This document shows positions 1 to 10,216 of a stretch of 64,000 nucleotides of DNA, one piece after another. The notes below the pieces were generated by a model. The model did not search any database. It was not told the origin of the DNA and was given only the letters and a program-made list of their open reading frames with translations. Location of the stretch: the NCBI GenBank assembly GCA_002104985.1, contig MCGO01000010.1:186001-250000 (forward strand), in the 5' to 3' direction. A program made the position numbers and the translations under genes. Each line of letters begins with the position of its first letter. The first letter of the stretch is position 1. Source of the stretch: Rhizoclosmatium globosum. Lineage: Eukaryota; Chytridiomycota; Chytridiomycetes; Chytridiales; Chytriomycetaceae.

Positions 1-3
1 TGA

Positions 4-263
4 ACATCACTGCAGCCATTACCACCATCCAACATGGCAATAATTTCAATTCGAAGATATATAGTTGAAGCGATTGATCTGAGGCCGTTGCAGTTTGTCA
101 GGCCAAGGTTTATCCGAAACTCACCACAAGAAGTGATTGACTGAAAAGGTTTGAAGAAGCCGATGATCCAAATGTATTTGATGAAGATGCGCCACTGAAA
201 GGTGTTGACGATTCAAATGACTGGAATGATGCATTTGGAGTTGAGTGGAACGCATTCGATTGA
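4..263 (+). CDS. C-terminal end of an unrecognised protein (5' end outside window)
   Basis: An acidic C-terminal tail reads FEEADDPNVFDEDAPLKGVD and ends ...DWNDAFGVEWNAFD followed by TGA at 261-263. It joins an upstream exon (reading ...IVEAIDLRPLQFVRPR) across a likely 42-nt intron at about 107-148, which has GT at the 5' end, a CTGA-like branch site and AAAAG at the 3' end. The frame upstream of the window is unknown. Acidic tails rich in W, D and F occur in many trafficking proteins, so no function can be assigned. The opposite strand carries a Ser-rich open frame here that looks like an antisense shadow. Confidence 0.35.
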
Positions 264-474
264 GCGGAGGAAGCTTTGGCAAACTGAGCCCGGGCAGACG
301 AAGCTCCTCCACATGATGCGAATGGAGTACTGCTGGCGCTTGATGTCCGAGAGAACAGGTTGGTATAGACTCGAGAAGCTCCTCGCATCTTTGGTTTGCC
401 TTTTTTTCTTCAGATTGTCAAAAAAGGAAGAAAGAGAAAAGAGAAATGAGAAATGAGAAAAGACAATCTTTATT

Positions 475-1221
475 CTAATCCTCACTATCTAATTTGATTT
501 CAACAATATAAATCGCTTGAGGATTTGTCCAACGTCTTGCAGAAATCTGAACTGGAGCAGGTCGGTCCACCACTATTTCAACAACGTGAGTCCCATCGTC
601 CAGCCTGTCGCATGAAATATTCTCTCAGGTATACACTGCGCTCAATAAAGGAAAGAAGACATCGCGCATTGCCCGAGTCCTTTGACAGTACAAGCAGCTC
701 CTTGATTGTCGAAATCACCAAATCCGCCATTTCCTCGTCCCAGAATAAGTCTGATCCAAGAATAAGGTCAAAAGACGCATTCACTCCAAGCGCGTCCTCC
801 AGTTTTCGCTTTCTCACACTTAGATCGGATGGAGGAATGTGGTTAGCGTCACTTAACAGACACGCCAGTCCAGGCATGAAACTGATGCTGATTTGCAGTT
901 GTTGTGGTGTAAGTTGAGACTGAGTCGGGACAAGGTGTTTGAGTCAAAGTCTGTTGCAACAAGGAGCGTTGGCTCCAGCTTTGCTGCAACGCAAGTTGTT
1001 AGTCCAACCCCGGCTCCGAGTTCAAGGATCCGTTTTCCTTTGATGCGTTCCGGCTGTTGAACCATCAGCTTTGTGAGAGGAGCGGCAGAAGGCCACAAAT
1101 ACAAGCCTTGTTCCTCAACATGGAACTGACTGCCAGAGTATCCAGTATCTATTACAAGAGAAACTTGAATGGAGGGGGTATTTGAATCGATGGAGTCGAA
1201 TGTAAAGTCTTGGCGGTCCAT
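475..1221 (-). CDS. METTL21/EFM-like protein lysine methyltransferase (frame breaks)
   Basis: This is a SAM-dependent seven-beta-strand methyltransferase of the METTL21/METTL22 (family 16) type, whose members methylate lysines of chaperones and elongation factors. Visible motifs in order are the lead-in GLYLWPSAAPLTKLM, SAM-binding motif I ILELGAGVGL, the acidic ATDFDSNTL loop after strand 2, CLDWRV (motif II region) and the catalytic-region motif LGSDLFWDEE. The start chosen is the first ATG before RQDFTFDS at 1221. Two single-base frame changes interrupt the reading, near 866 (after LDWRV) and near 610 (before the C-terminal CDRLDDGTHVVEIVVDRP tail that ends at 475). Each time the protein resumes directly, which suggests consensus errors. 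It is followed on the same strand by the end of OST1's neighbourhood; the substrate cannot be predicted. Confidence 0.75.
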
Positions 1222-1321
1222 CGCATCAATCAAGTTTGCTCAAAGTATATCTGGTTTATATTTCATCACAGTTCTCTGTCACAATCTGCAATACCAGCAG
1301 TCCAAGCCAAAACTCCGTTCA

Positions 1322-3461
1322 TTAAACCTCCAACTCCTCAAACAAACGATCCAAGTTGGCATCAATATCCTTCTTGTCCAATTCATACTTGACAACCTTA
1401 ACCTGCAACGCATCCTTCTTCTTCTCATCAACCTTCCCACTAGCTTGCATCTCAACCAAGAACGCAACAACAGCATCCTGGTACACAACCATCTTATCCA
1501 ACCTCTCCTTGAATCCCTTCTCAATCTCCTGTACACCCTTCACAAACGCAGCCTCCTGCTTAAGGACAGAAACAGCGTTTCGCACCTTTGCAAGACGCAG
1601 AATCGATCGCTCCACTTTCCCCTTCTGCTCCTCACGTGCAGCCGTCAACTCCTCACGAGTCTTTTTGCCGCTGCGGTAGGCCTCAAAGGCAGTGTCAAGA
1701 GCGAGGAACGCGGATTTCGCGAGTGCAATTACTTTTGTGGTTTCTTCACGCTGTTTGGCATGATGGTTGCGGCGTCCGTGGATGGGTCGTGTGGAACGAG
1801 GGAGAAGTCGAGACGGGCGTAGATGAGTCCTGCAAGAGGAGACCAAAGAAGGTTGCGGATACGACGAGGGGTTTGCGGAGGAGTTCGAAGGGTGGGTATT
1901 CGTATGAAATCTGAAGGGGGTTCTTTTAGGTCTGGTTTTGAGGGGTGGTGGGATCTCACCTGAACATCGACGGCGTACTCATCGGCAGCGTTCTTCTTAC
2001 CATGACGACCTTTGGCCGACCAATAGTGTCCAAGTTGGTGTAGAATCGAGAGTGTTCCTCAGAATCGGCTGGGAATGGGAGAGCAACCTTAACGTTACTA
2101 TGAAGAGAGTTAATAACCGCAAATTAAGAATTTGACATGTAAAAAGCTTACGTTGCGCCTTCTGGCAAGACGACTCTCAACCTGGCATCCTCAATAGTAA
2201 CGTTACTCAAGCTTCCCATAAACTTGACATTCAAAACATATCTTCCAGTCTTGGAATCCACCTTGAGGTAGTCATTCAAAGGAACGTCATAAGTGTGGTG
2301 CCAGTTGTATTCCAACCACCATACAATGGATAACGGGGCTTTACGTCCATAATACTATCACGAATCATGGATTTGCGGAAGTTTGAAGTAGACACATTTC
2401 CGATATCGTCACGGTAGTAAACGTTGGCGCCTTTGGAGGAAGAGTGATACGGAATTCTTCAAGAACATTTGAACGCAAACCACGAGAGTATTGAGCGAAT
2501 TGGAAGTCAATACGAGAAAAGAGCTTGTCACGAAGACTGATGATGTAGGAGGATATGTGAGTATTTGTGGATGGTGGGAGTTATAAAGCATAAACTCACG
2601 CAGCACCACGGTGGTACAAGTCGTAATACTCAGTAACGCCCAAGTTAGAGCCCCAGTGAGACAATTCAATTTCACGGGAAAGGGTCTTGGCAACAAGGAT
2701 TGGCTTGTTGTCTTGTAGTGGATAGTCACTGGAGGTCAGAGAAAGCTTCACATCTTCGTAAGGACCGTAAGCGACGGAAGGACCCTTTTTGACGGTTGGC
2801 TCAGGACCGGTTGGAGGAACGACGAATTCGGAAGAACCAGCACTGTGGGGAATTTGTTGGTATTGAGTTTGGCAAATTGAGAGAGTGCGGAGAGAGACAA
2901 GAGGTGGGGACTATATTACCGCACGACAGTCTTTTGCTTCTTTGTCTCGTATGGAGAGTCAAAGTGGGCATTGAAAGCGAATTGGAGCAGCTGCTCGTCG
3001 TTCTGGCCAATACTGCAGGCAGGGGACGTGCAAGGCCGGTGTAGACGATGGCGATGTCGAGGACGGCCGATGCGCCAGGAGCAATAGGAGGATCGAGTTT
3101 GAAGTCGTAGATAGCATAGCCGCTGCGAGGAGTGCATTAGTTTTAAAGGTAGTTTCCAAGTGCGAGTTTGGTTACTTGACATCGCGGGACTTTGCGGCAA
3201 CGGAGCGCGAGAGCGAGTCGCCAGTCTTCAACTTGAGCGAGACAAACGAGACGGCGGCGGCATCGGCAGCACGCACGGCCACGGCGTAGTTGTCCTCGGC
3301 CTTCGCGCCGTCGTTCGTGGCCTTGACGCCAATCTTGGATCGCGCAATTCCCGGCGACGTCACGTCAATCGAACGGAGAACATTCGTATTAGTCAGTGCG
3401 CCAAGCGACGGCAGAACAAGCCACAGAAGCGAAACAAGGCGGAGTAGTGTGATGATTGCAT
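1322..3461 (-). CDS. OST1: Ribophorin I / oligosaccharyltransferase subunit OST1
   Basis: OST1 is an essential subunit of the ER oligosaccharyltransferase, which transfers the lipid-linked glycan to Asn in nascent secretory proteins. Visible parts are a hydrophobic N-terminal signal ([18 protein letters not shown]), the family opening [14 protein letters not shown], beta-rich lumenal segments ([57 protein letters not shown]), a membrane segment near [19 protein letters not shown], and a cytosolic helical tail from about [15 protein letters not shown] to the stop at 1322. Several introns are present. The frame slips at multiple single positions, including directly after the ATG at about 3461 and near 1,850, although conserved sequence continues on either side. 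It is divergent from the SET-domain gene with only about 38 bp between start codons. Confidence 0.85.
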
Positions 3462-3499
3462 GGTCATCCCCCTTTTTTCTCTTGTCTCTCAAAATCAAA

Positions 3500-5287
3500 A
3501 TGCCTCTTCGCGTCACGCACCACCCAACTAAAGGCCGCTGCGTAACTACTACTGCTGACATCAAGGCGGGTGAAGTTGTCACGTCGTGAGTACTCTTTGT
3601 AATATGGTCTGCCACCTGATACGTCCCCCACGCAGGCTCTGCCTTATGCAATTGTACCTGACGCCGAACAATACACAACAACTGTGCCCACTGCGTCTCG
3701 GTTCCAACCTCATCCAAAACACTACCCGTTCAGTGTCTTGGCGGCTGTGAACGTACCTACTACCACTCAGAGTCGTGCCGAGCTAGTGATTGGCGGCTTC
3801 ACAAGTAAGTCTGACAACAATATCAAAGATTTACGGACCCCTCCCGAAACAATACAACAATGATTACACGAAGCTGATGTAGGTTTTATTGAATAGGTAT
3901 ATGTGTGCTCCTATTCGCGAGTTTCGTTCAGTGATAAACAGAAAGTCTTGTTACGTTGAGGAATACACGCGTCTACTGATTCGAATTATCGCGACTCGTT
4001 TCAGCGAGATTGAAAAGGAGGCTTCTGATAGGCTACCGTATGAATCCAATGTAAGTTGAACAATAAAACCGAGACTGAAACCAAAGACAGTCCGTTTTAC
4101 CATAGTGTCATACTTCTTAAAATCAATTCGCTTACAAACTTCTACAGCCAGAATATGTGGCCGACGGTACTCCAATCCCGAAAGTATCTTCCACTGACGA
4201 AACTTTCAAGTCCATCTGGAAACTCGTCTCAAACGCTTCAAACTACAGCAAAGAGCGTGTCAAAAACGAATTCCTACCAGTCGCACTCATTCTCACGCGA
4301 ATGATTGCCGTGCATCTTCACCCCCTTCTACCCGAAACCACAAAATACAAAACTCCGGACCTCCTACTCCCACACTGCACAGACCCAACCCTTCTAACTC
4401 TCGCCCGTGAAGCAGTATACACCCAAAACACGCCCATCTCAACCAACCCCCTCTTCACCGAACTCTTTGAACCCCTCCTCCCAACCCTCACCACCACCAC
4501 AACCCCAAAACCACCCACCACGACACAACATACCACCCCACAAAACTCACCCCCGAAACAACAATCAACCTCCTCACATCAACCCTCTCCCTAATCTGCA
4601 AAGAAGAATGCAACTCCTTCGGCCACTACACATACACACTCCTCGGCCAACCCACCCACGACAAGGATACGCAATAAGCCTCCACTCCTCCGCCGTATTC
4701 TTCAACCACTCCTGCGCCCCCAACATCGCCCACACACCACGCCGCACCATCCCGTCCCTAGCCGTCTCCGTCACCCGCGGCGCGGCTATGACTTCTTTGC
4801 AGTCGACGACGTGGCCGGAAGCGAACTGTGCATCTCGTATGTGGTCCTCAATCCATCCACGACTTCCACACCATCCCCCTCTGGTGACGGTGGGAAACAC
4901 GCGCGGAGTAAATCGACCGACGTTATTGATGCGAGGAAGCGGAGGTTGAATGTCTTGGAACGGAGGGAGACGTTGAAGAGGTTGTTTACGTTTGAGTGTG
5001 ATTGTTTGAGGTGTGGGGTTGAGTGTGAGGAGGGGATGGGGAGGTGGAAGGAGGTGGGAAGGGGGTGGGGATGAGGAAGGGGTTGAGAAGATTGTTGGGT
5101 TGTATGCGTGTGGGGTTGAAGGGTGTATGGCGTTTTTGGTGCCGGTAGAGTTGGTTGATGGAGAGGTTTTGAAGGAGGTAAGGAGAAGATGGAGGAAGAG
5201 GGTGTTATGGTAATGTCGTACGAGTTTGTGAAGGGTGCCATCGTGGAGTTGTTGAAGGCAACTGAGAAGTTCGTTTTAATTCTGTAG
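3500..5287 (+). CDS. SMYD/SET6-like SET-domain methyltransferase
   Basis: This is a SET protein of the SMYD type (protein lysine methyltransferase with an embedded MYND-like zinc finger). Exon 1 starts MPLRVTHHPTKGRCVTTT at 3500 and continues with AGEVVTS, the N-terminal SET strand. After an intron come paired cysteines CAHCVSV and CLGGCERTYYHSESC, a partial MYND finger. The catalytic core is seen as CNSFGHYTYTLLG, AVFFNHSCAPNIAHT (the NHSC motif) and GSELCISYVV (the ELxISY motif). A post-SET cysteine cluster CDCLRCGVEC is followed by KIVGLYACGVEGC and a helical tail. The frame shifts near 4,590-4,670, near 4,750 and near 5,070-5,200. The tail probably ends at 5287 (MSYEFVKGAIVELLKAT) rather than at the earlier stop at 5213. 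Confidence 0.75.
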
Positions 5288-5887
5288 ATTATTCTCGTTG
5301 GACGATGGTTGGTGTTATTGGTCCATAATTTCGTGTCATTCAAATGACAAGTAAAGATATTTCAGCAGCGCGAAACAGATCTTAACGTAATTATTTGGTC
5401 TCTTCATTTTTTATCGCTGTGATGATATTGTATGAGCATCAACTACAATTAAATCACATAAGATTTCATTGCATCGAATTAAATTCTGTGAGTAATGACA
5501 AAATTGGAAGAAGGACAACTGGTTGGTGGTGCGGAAATCATTTTGTGGGGAATGGATTCGGACAGGCAAATCAAATCTGATCAAGGGCTTGGCAATCTCG
5601 GACACACCGTTTCATATTTTATGTATTTATCACTTGAAAGAGCTGAATACACTGAAATAACGTGCTCATTTGATATTCAAAGGTTTTCACTTTTTTCGCA
5701 TATTTCCATAACATTCCATAATGAATTTCCAGTCAACAACCCATTTATTTCACCACGACACACCACAATAACGATAACCAAAATAAACGTAATAAAAAAG
5801 AGAGGGGGGAGAAAGTACACTAAGTGGGAGGGAGACATCAAACCCAAGGTGACAATCCCAACAATGAAAAAAACAGAGTCCACGGCC
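5288..5887. other. Intergenic, no gene supported
   Basis: AT-rich stretch of about 600 bases between convergent genes. A plus-strand frame from an ATG at 5495 runs 142 codons but extends into the antisense of the FKBP 3' end, shows no motif and has no splice or domain support. I see no RNA gene or repeat here. Confidence 0.5.
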
Positions 5888-6740
5888 TTACTTGATCTTG
5901 TTCAATTCGATTTCAAAGACTAAATCGCGTTTGAGGGAATCTCAGGAGGAGAGCCTCTCTTTCCATAACCAAGCGACGCCGGGATCTGGACAATACGCTT
6001 TGACCCAACTCTCATACCAATAACACCTTGATCCAAACCACGAATCACTTCACCACCATCCACCAAGAACTTGAGTTCATCTTCATCAAAGGCCTCACCC
6101 GTGGCCTTCAGCATCCCTTTGTACTTGACATAGACGGTGTGACCCTTCACGACGGCCTTTGAGGTAGGATCAGTAGGCGGTACGATCTCTTCAAAGGTGA
6201 TTTTGTCCTTGAGGTCTGGGTAGCGAGGGTCGGCAGTGACGATGTAGGAGCCCTTGATTTTGGTGAAGAGTTTGTCTTCGACACCTTGGACGAGGGCTTC
6301 CTTGATGGACTCCTTGTCCACACGGTCTTTGAGGTATTTGCCGATGCAGCGGGTGCTGGTAGTTTAATTTAGATTGAGGTAGGATGGGATGGGACAGGGG
6401 TTGGTGAGGGGAGGTAGGTAGGTACTCACAAGAACCGTTGTGTGCCTTGAGGCCCGAATCGCCTCACGACGCCTGTGTGTCGTTGTCGAGTTTCTGTTCT
6501 TCTTCTGGCGATCCTCCTCCGTCTCCTCCGGCTCTTCCTCCTCCTCTTCCTCTTCCTCGTCGTCCTCGTCTTCCAGATCGTCCTCCTCGTCCTCCTCGTT
6601 GTACTTCCATTTGAGATTTCCGAGTGGGCGCGCTTCTTTCCCGCGGCGGCAATGCCCTCGCCGAGCTCCTCTTCGATCACGTCATCGGCGCCAGGGGCAA
6701 AGTCCTCGTCCTCGTCGTCTGTCCGCTTCTTTGGTGGCAT
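5888..6740 (-). CDS. FKBP-type peptidyl-prolyl cis-trans isomerase with acidic N-terminus
   Basis: The N-terminus begins MPPKKRTDDEDEDFAPGADD at 6740 and leads into a long Glu/Asp tract. This layout is typical of nuclear FKBPs that act as histone or ribosome-assembly chaperones. After an intron (about 6360-6425) comes a region reading TRCIGKYLKDRV, then the FKBP domain: GHTVYVKYKGML, EAFDEDELKFLVDGGEVIRGLDQGVIGM and LGYGKRGSPPEIPSNA. The usual active-site Tyr/Phe/Asp/Trp pattern is only partly matched (VIRGLDQ replaces VIPGWD/E), so activity may be weak. The reading stops at IPSNAI, but one inserted base restores the conserved end (DLVFEIELNKIK) and a TAA at 5888-5890. Further shifts occur inside the acidic tract near 6,610 and near 6,480. 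Confidence 0.8.
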
Positions 6741-6998
6741 TTTTTAAATGATTGTTTTTTTTGGGTTTACTTTTTTGGGCTTCCTTTCTCTTCTTTCTTC
6801 TGCTTTCTACTCGGCTGTTAGTGCTGTTTATTGGGGTAGTTCAGGGAAGGTGGGAAGCAGATGGAGACAGAGTGAAGGTGAAGATGAGCAGAAGTGAAAA
6901 AAGGCCATGCCCCACCCTCTTCAAAGAAAAGAATCCAAGCAAAACAGTCGAACCACCGACAACCAACCAACCAACACCAAATCAAAGTGAAACAAACA

Positions 6999-8382
6999 AT
7001 GCTCGCCCATCCAATTGTGCACAATTCAAAGTCCGCCTTGACTTCTCTCCATTCAGCCACCACCACCACTACCACTACTGCCACTGCTACCTCTGCTTCA
7101 GACTCCGCAGCCACAGCTTCAACCACGCCGACTCGGACTTTGGCTTAGAATTTGAACGGTCTGGGTCAGTTGATGCCGCCGAGTCTGAGTCAGTTGTGTC
7201 GTTGGACTCCCGGGCTTCGTCTGTGCCTCCGGACGACCTTCAAGTTCCCCTTCAACTTCCCCACCTGCCACTGCCACTGCCACTGCCACTTCAGCAACAG
7301 CACTCCCTAACAAAGCGGAAGCAGTCCGTCGCTCAGGAACGTCCGGCTAAACGTAGACTCAGTGGTGAGAACTGCCCTTCGATTTGTAGATGGACTGCGC
7401 CCTTCAGAAACACGTGCTCAGCATCATGATAAAGGAGTTGTTGGACCTCGTGCTCCAAAGTACCACCAGGATGTTGAAACAATCCATGATATTGGATGCA
7501 ATAGATGCTCATGTCTGGATGCTTGGTCTTGAGTGGAGGCGTGAACTCACGCCACTCAAGTGGAGTGGAAGCCCTTTCAACGCTTTCCGTCTCTTGGGTC
7601 CCTGAAATCTGATCATCTCTCTCAACAGACTCTAGCATCGACAGCAACACCCTCCCAAAGAACTTTAAGCTCGGAACCCGGCTCTTGGCCCATAGCCACG
7701 CCCAACTCACAAAGTTACTCCTTCAGATCGCTGAAAAGCGAATGGGCGACGCCGGGTTTGAAAAAGATTTGGCAGAACTGCTCCAGCCAAGGTAACTACA
7801 CTGAAATCGAAAATGAAATCAAAGGTGTGTTTGTATGTTCCTTGAGCTTCTATTTACGAAACTGAACCTAACCCAAAATTAAGATTCTGTAGCGGTACTT
7901 ACCAAACTCTTGCCACCAATTCGACAAAATCAAAACAGCAATAGCATGAATGCATCAACCAACAATTCCTCATCCCGTGATTCCTCATGGTTCCGAAAGT
8001 CTGCTGGCGCCATCAGTCAAATCAAAGCCGTAGTTCTCAAGCATGCTCAAAATATCGTGGATGGCGCAATGTACAGAGACTACATCACGTTCTTTGCTCC
8101 ACTCGCTCTCACCACTGCCGAAACACTTCCTCGCTGGGACGACCCCAAAAAAATAAACTTCAGCAAGCGATTTACCGTAAAGTCGCATCCGGATTAAAGC
8201 AAGCGCTTTCAAAGTGTGTTGTTTCAGATACTCCCACAGGATCCATGATGGTTAGCAAGCTGGAGTTGGATGCTTTAGTTCGACTTGTGAAGGAATGCAA
8301 GGGTTTCAATGAAGAGTTGGGAGAGTTTAGGGGGTGTTGGAGGCTGTTGAAGTTGCATCGGAGCAGACTGAATTGTGATTAG
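6999..8382 (+). CDS. Probable Cut8/STS1-like nuclear proteasome tethering factor
   Basis: Cut8/STS1 proteins anchor the 26S proteasome at the nucleus. The best-supported coding part begins at about 7,620 with FKLGTRLLAHSHAQLTKLLL and LLQIAEKRMGDAGFEKDLAELLQPR, then after an intron DSVAVLTKLLPP, WFRKSAGAISQIKAVVLKHA and FFAPLALTTAETLPRWDDP, then LQQAIYRKVASGLKQAL. This order (paired helices with xPRxSV, then LPxWDxPxxN followed by YxxxAxxxxxAL) fits the STS1 family from memory; I could not run an alignment. The frame breaks in an A7 run at about 8143 (WDDPKKI versus WDDPKKNKLQQAIY), where one extra A restores it. The N-terminal part (6999-7610), low in complexity and rich in Thr/Ala/Ser, is unresolved. 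Confidence 0.45.
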
Positions 8383-8647
8383 CTTTCTGTTTTTGTTCTG
8401 CCTTTTCTCTGGTTTTTTTCATGGATCCGCTTATTCATAGATGGTGGATCTGGTTTGTTTTTGTTTCTTTTAGATTTTGTACTATAAAGCGAATTCATGA
8501 GGTTTCATTCTGGCGTGTTAAATGCCATTTGGTCATGAACTTTTCTGTGCAGAATGGATCATGCATAGTAACTTATGACTGAAATAATGATGACATTATT
8601 ACTAAAGCTGTGTCTTTCGGCTTTCGAAAAATTGTAGCCCCCCAATA

Positions 8648-9755
8648 ATGATTCTCCGCCTCAGTCGTCGAACACTTCTTCTGGCAGCAGCGGTTGTTTG
8701 CCTCTCATTGATTTACAGCCTATTAATAGGGTTTGGGGCCAATCGATATCTGTTCAAGGCCGACGAACGAAACCGTCTAAACAGTATATCACCAACTGAT
8801 ACATGATAACCGAAAGCAAACGAGGCAACAAGACATTATCCCATTGTCCACCCCTCCTTGTGACATCCGGTTGCCATCTCCGAACAGGCTCTTATCGGAG
8901 TCTTACACAAGCAACCAAAGAATCATCTTTCCACAGAACAGTCTTGCGCAAACTATACGAAACCTCTCCAGCAACCTCCGCCTTCGACATCAAGTATGTC
9001 TTCGGAAACGGGCCGACCTGTCATGGATTCAGCTCTTGCAATTGAAGAAATGTTTTACCCTGACGATACAGTTGTACCCCACGACGAGAAAACCGAGACG
9101 CCGGCAAGATTCTCGACTGGTTCAAATGGGCCCGGAGCGAATGTATACCAAACACCCAACCAAGTTGGGAAAGTGTGTCTCAAGTATCGATTCGTTGGAA
9201 AAAGCGATGAAGATGCAATGATTCATCTTGAAAGGCTGCAGAAGCTGTTGGAAGGTTGAAGGGGGATATGGATGGGACAGCTCGATTTATTGGTAGGTCG
9301 TTTGAAACTCCAGTTTTGCATATGACAGGGATGTTATACCTACTTTCTGCAAACGCTGTTGAATGGATCGATTCCGCTGAAATCGCTGCCACGTATTTCA
9401 AGGGAATCGAAGACGTTATTGTCGGATATTGGATGTCGTCCGGAAACATTACCGTGGATTATATTGAACAAGGCAAAAAGTTCCATGACCTCGCTGATCA
9501 GATAGCTTCTCGGCGGAGATACGACGATGAACTGTTGTTTTGCATTGGTGTAAAGACGCGAACCGGATGTATCGATGTATTCTTGAACTGTTTGGCAACC
9601 GTGAAGCGACGGGACGTACAGCGGAACGATTGACAACAGCGCAAGCTTTAGAGACACGACTTGATTCTTTCTATTTGGCGGAGCGCAAGGACTGGAATGA
9701 AACAGTTGCAGCTGCGAAAAACCTAGTTCATGAAACATCCACACCAAACGCGTGA
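8648..9755 (+). CDS. GT31-type (beta-1,3-galactosyltransferase-like) Golgi glycosyltransferase, frame-broken
   Basis: A type II membrane protein starts at 8648 with MILRLSRRTLLLAAAVVCLS followed by LIYSLLIGF, a signal anchor. Fragments in three frames then follow the order of a GT31 domain: SFHRTVLRKLYETSP...FDIKYVFGNG (RRxxIRxTW...FVFG region), YRFVGKSDEDAMIHLERLQKLLE (the D-x-D-like metal-binding block), ARFIGRS, MTGMLYLLSANAVEW, FKGIEDVIVGYWMSS (EDVxxG block) and IHWCKDANRMYRCILELFGN near the C-terminus. The catalytic order is complete, but at least four single-base shifts break the frame (about 8,790, 9,020, 9,255 and 9,545). The acceptor sugar cannot be deduced. Confidence 0.6.
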
Positions 9756-10165
9756 ACGTTACCCAGATCGATTCTCTCCTGTTTCGGCCATACGTGATAG
9801 AAGAACTCAAGTTCCTTGGACTATTGAGTAATCTAACATCATCAGAAATCGATAATCTTGTCTATCGTGTCTCTCTTGAGGGATATCACGCGAATCCAAA
9901 GAGACAGATGAATATGCACGATATTGATGATCATATTTTGTATTATCTTGTCAAATATCGATTTCCTGAGGAGCAGCGATACGAAAAAAGGGAACCATAT
10001 ACAGGATTGGGAAATTCCTGCTGAAAACGAGTGAAGCACGGGCAATCACATTAGACGAGGTTGATGCAGTTATTAAGAAGGTATTAGAGGAAGAAGAGAT
10101 AGAGAAAGAGAAACGAAAGCAAACAAAGAAGGCTTTGGCTTTCATCAAAAAAAATATTATGATTA
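9756..10165 (+). CDS. Continuation of, or small gene after, the GT31 gene; unknown function
   Basis: An open frame reading FRPYVIEELKFLGLLSNLTS, HDIDDHILYYLVKYRFPEEQ, then after a one-base change ITLDEVDAVIKKVLEEEE and a Lys/Glu helix. It starts 2 bases from the last GT31 codon and has no ATG of its own at the beginning, so it may be a C-terminal extension of that protein separated by another frame slip. The end is put before the convergent AAA gene. No domain is recognised. Confidence 0.35.
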
Positions 10166-10216
10166 TAAACGTTTATTGGACCTCAAATAGTTTCAAAACT
10201 CAAAAAGTTGCACTGC

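Noticed and set aside
110..388. Ser-rich minus-strand frame near the left edge
   Set aside because: Mirrors the acidic C-terminal exon on the plus strand (Asp/Glu codons read Ser/Phe in reverse); no ATG support and no domain.
3172..3717. N-terminal extension of OST1 to 3,717
   Set aside because: It would overlap the SMYD gene and place 85 polar residues before the signal peptide; a one-base slip after the ATG at about 3,461 explains the frame better.
5495..5923. 142-codon plus-strand frame
   Set aside because: Runs into the antisense of the FKBP 3' end and has no motif; composition is like intergenic DNA.
6440..6821. Ser-rich and Leu-rich plus-strand frames
   Set aside because: Antisense of the FKBP acidic tract; poly-Glu codons read as Ser/Leu runs in reverse.
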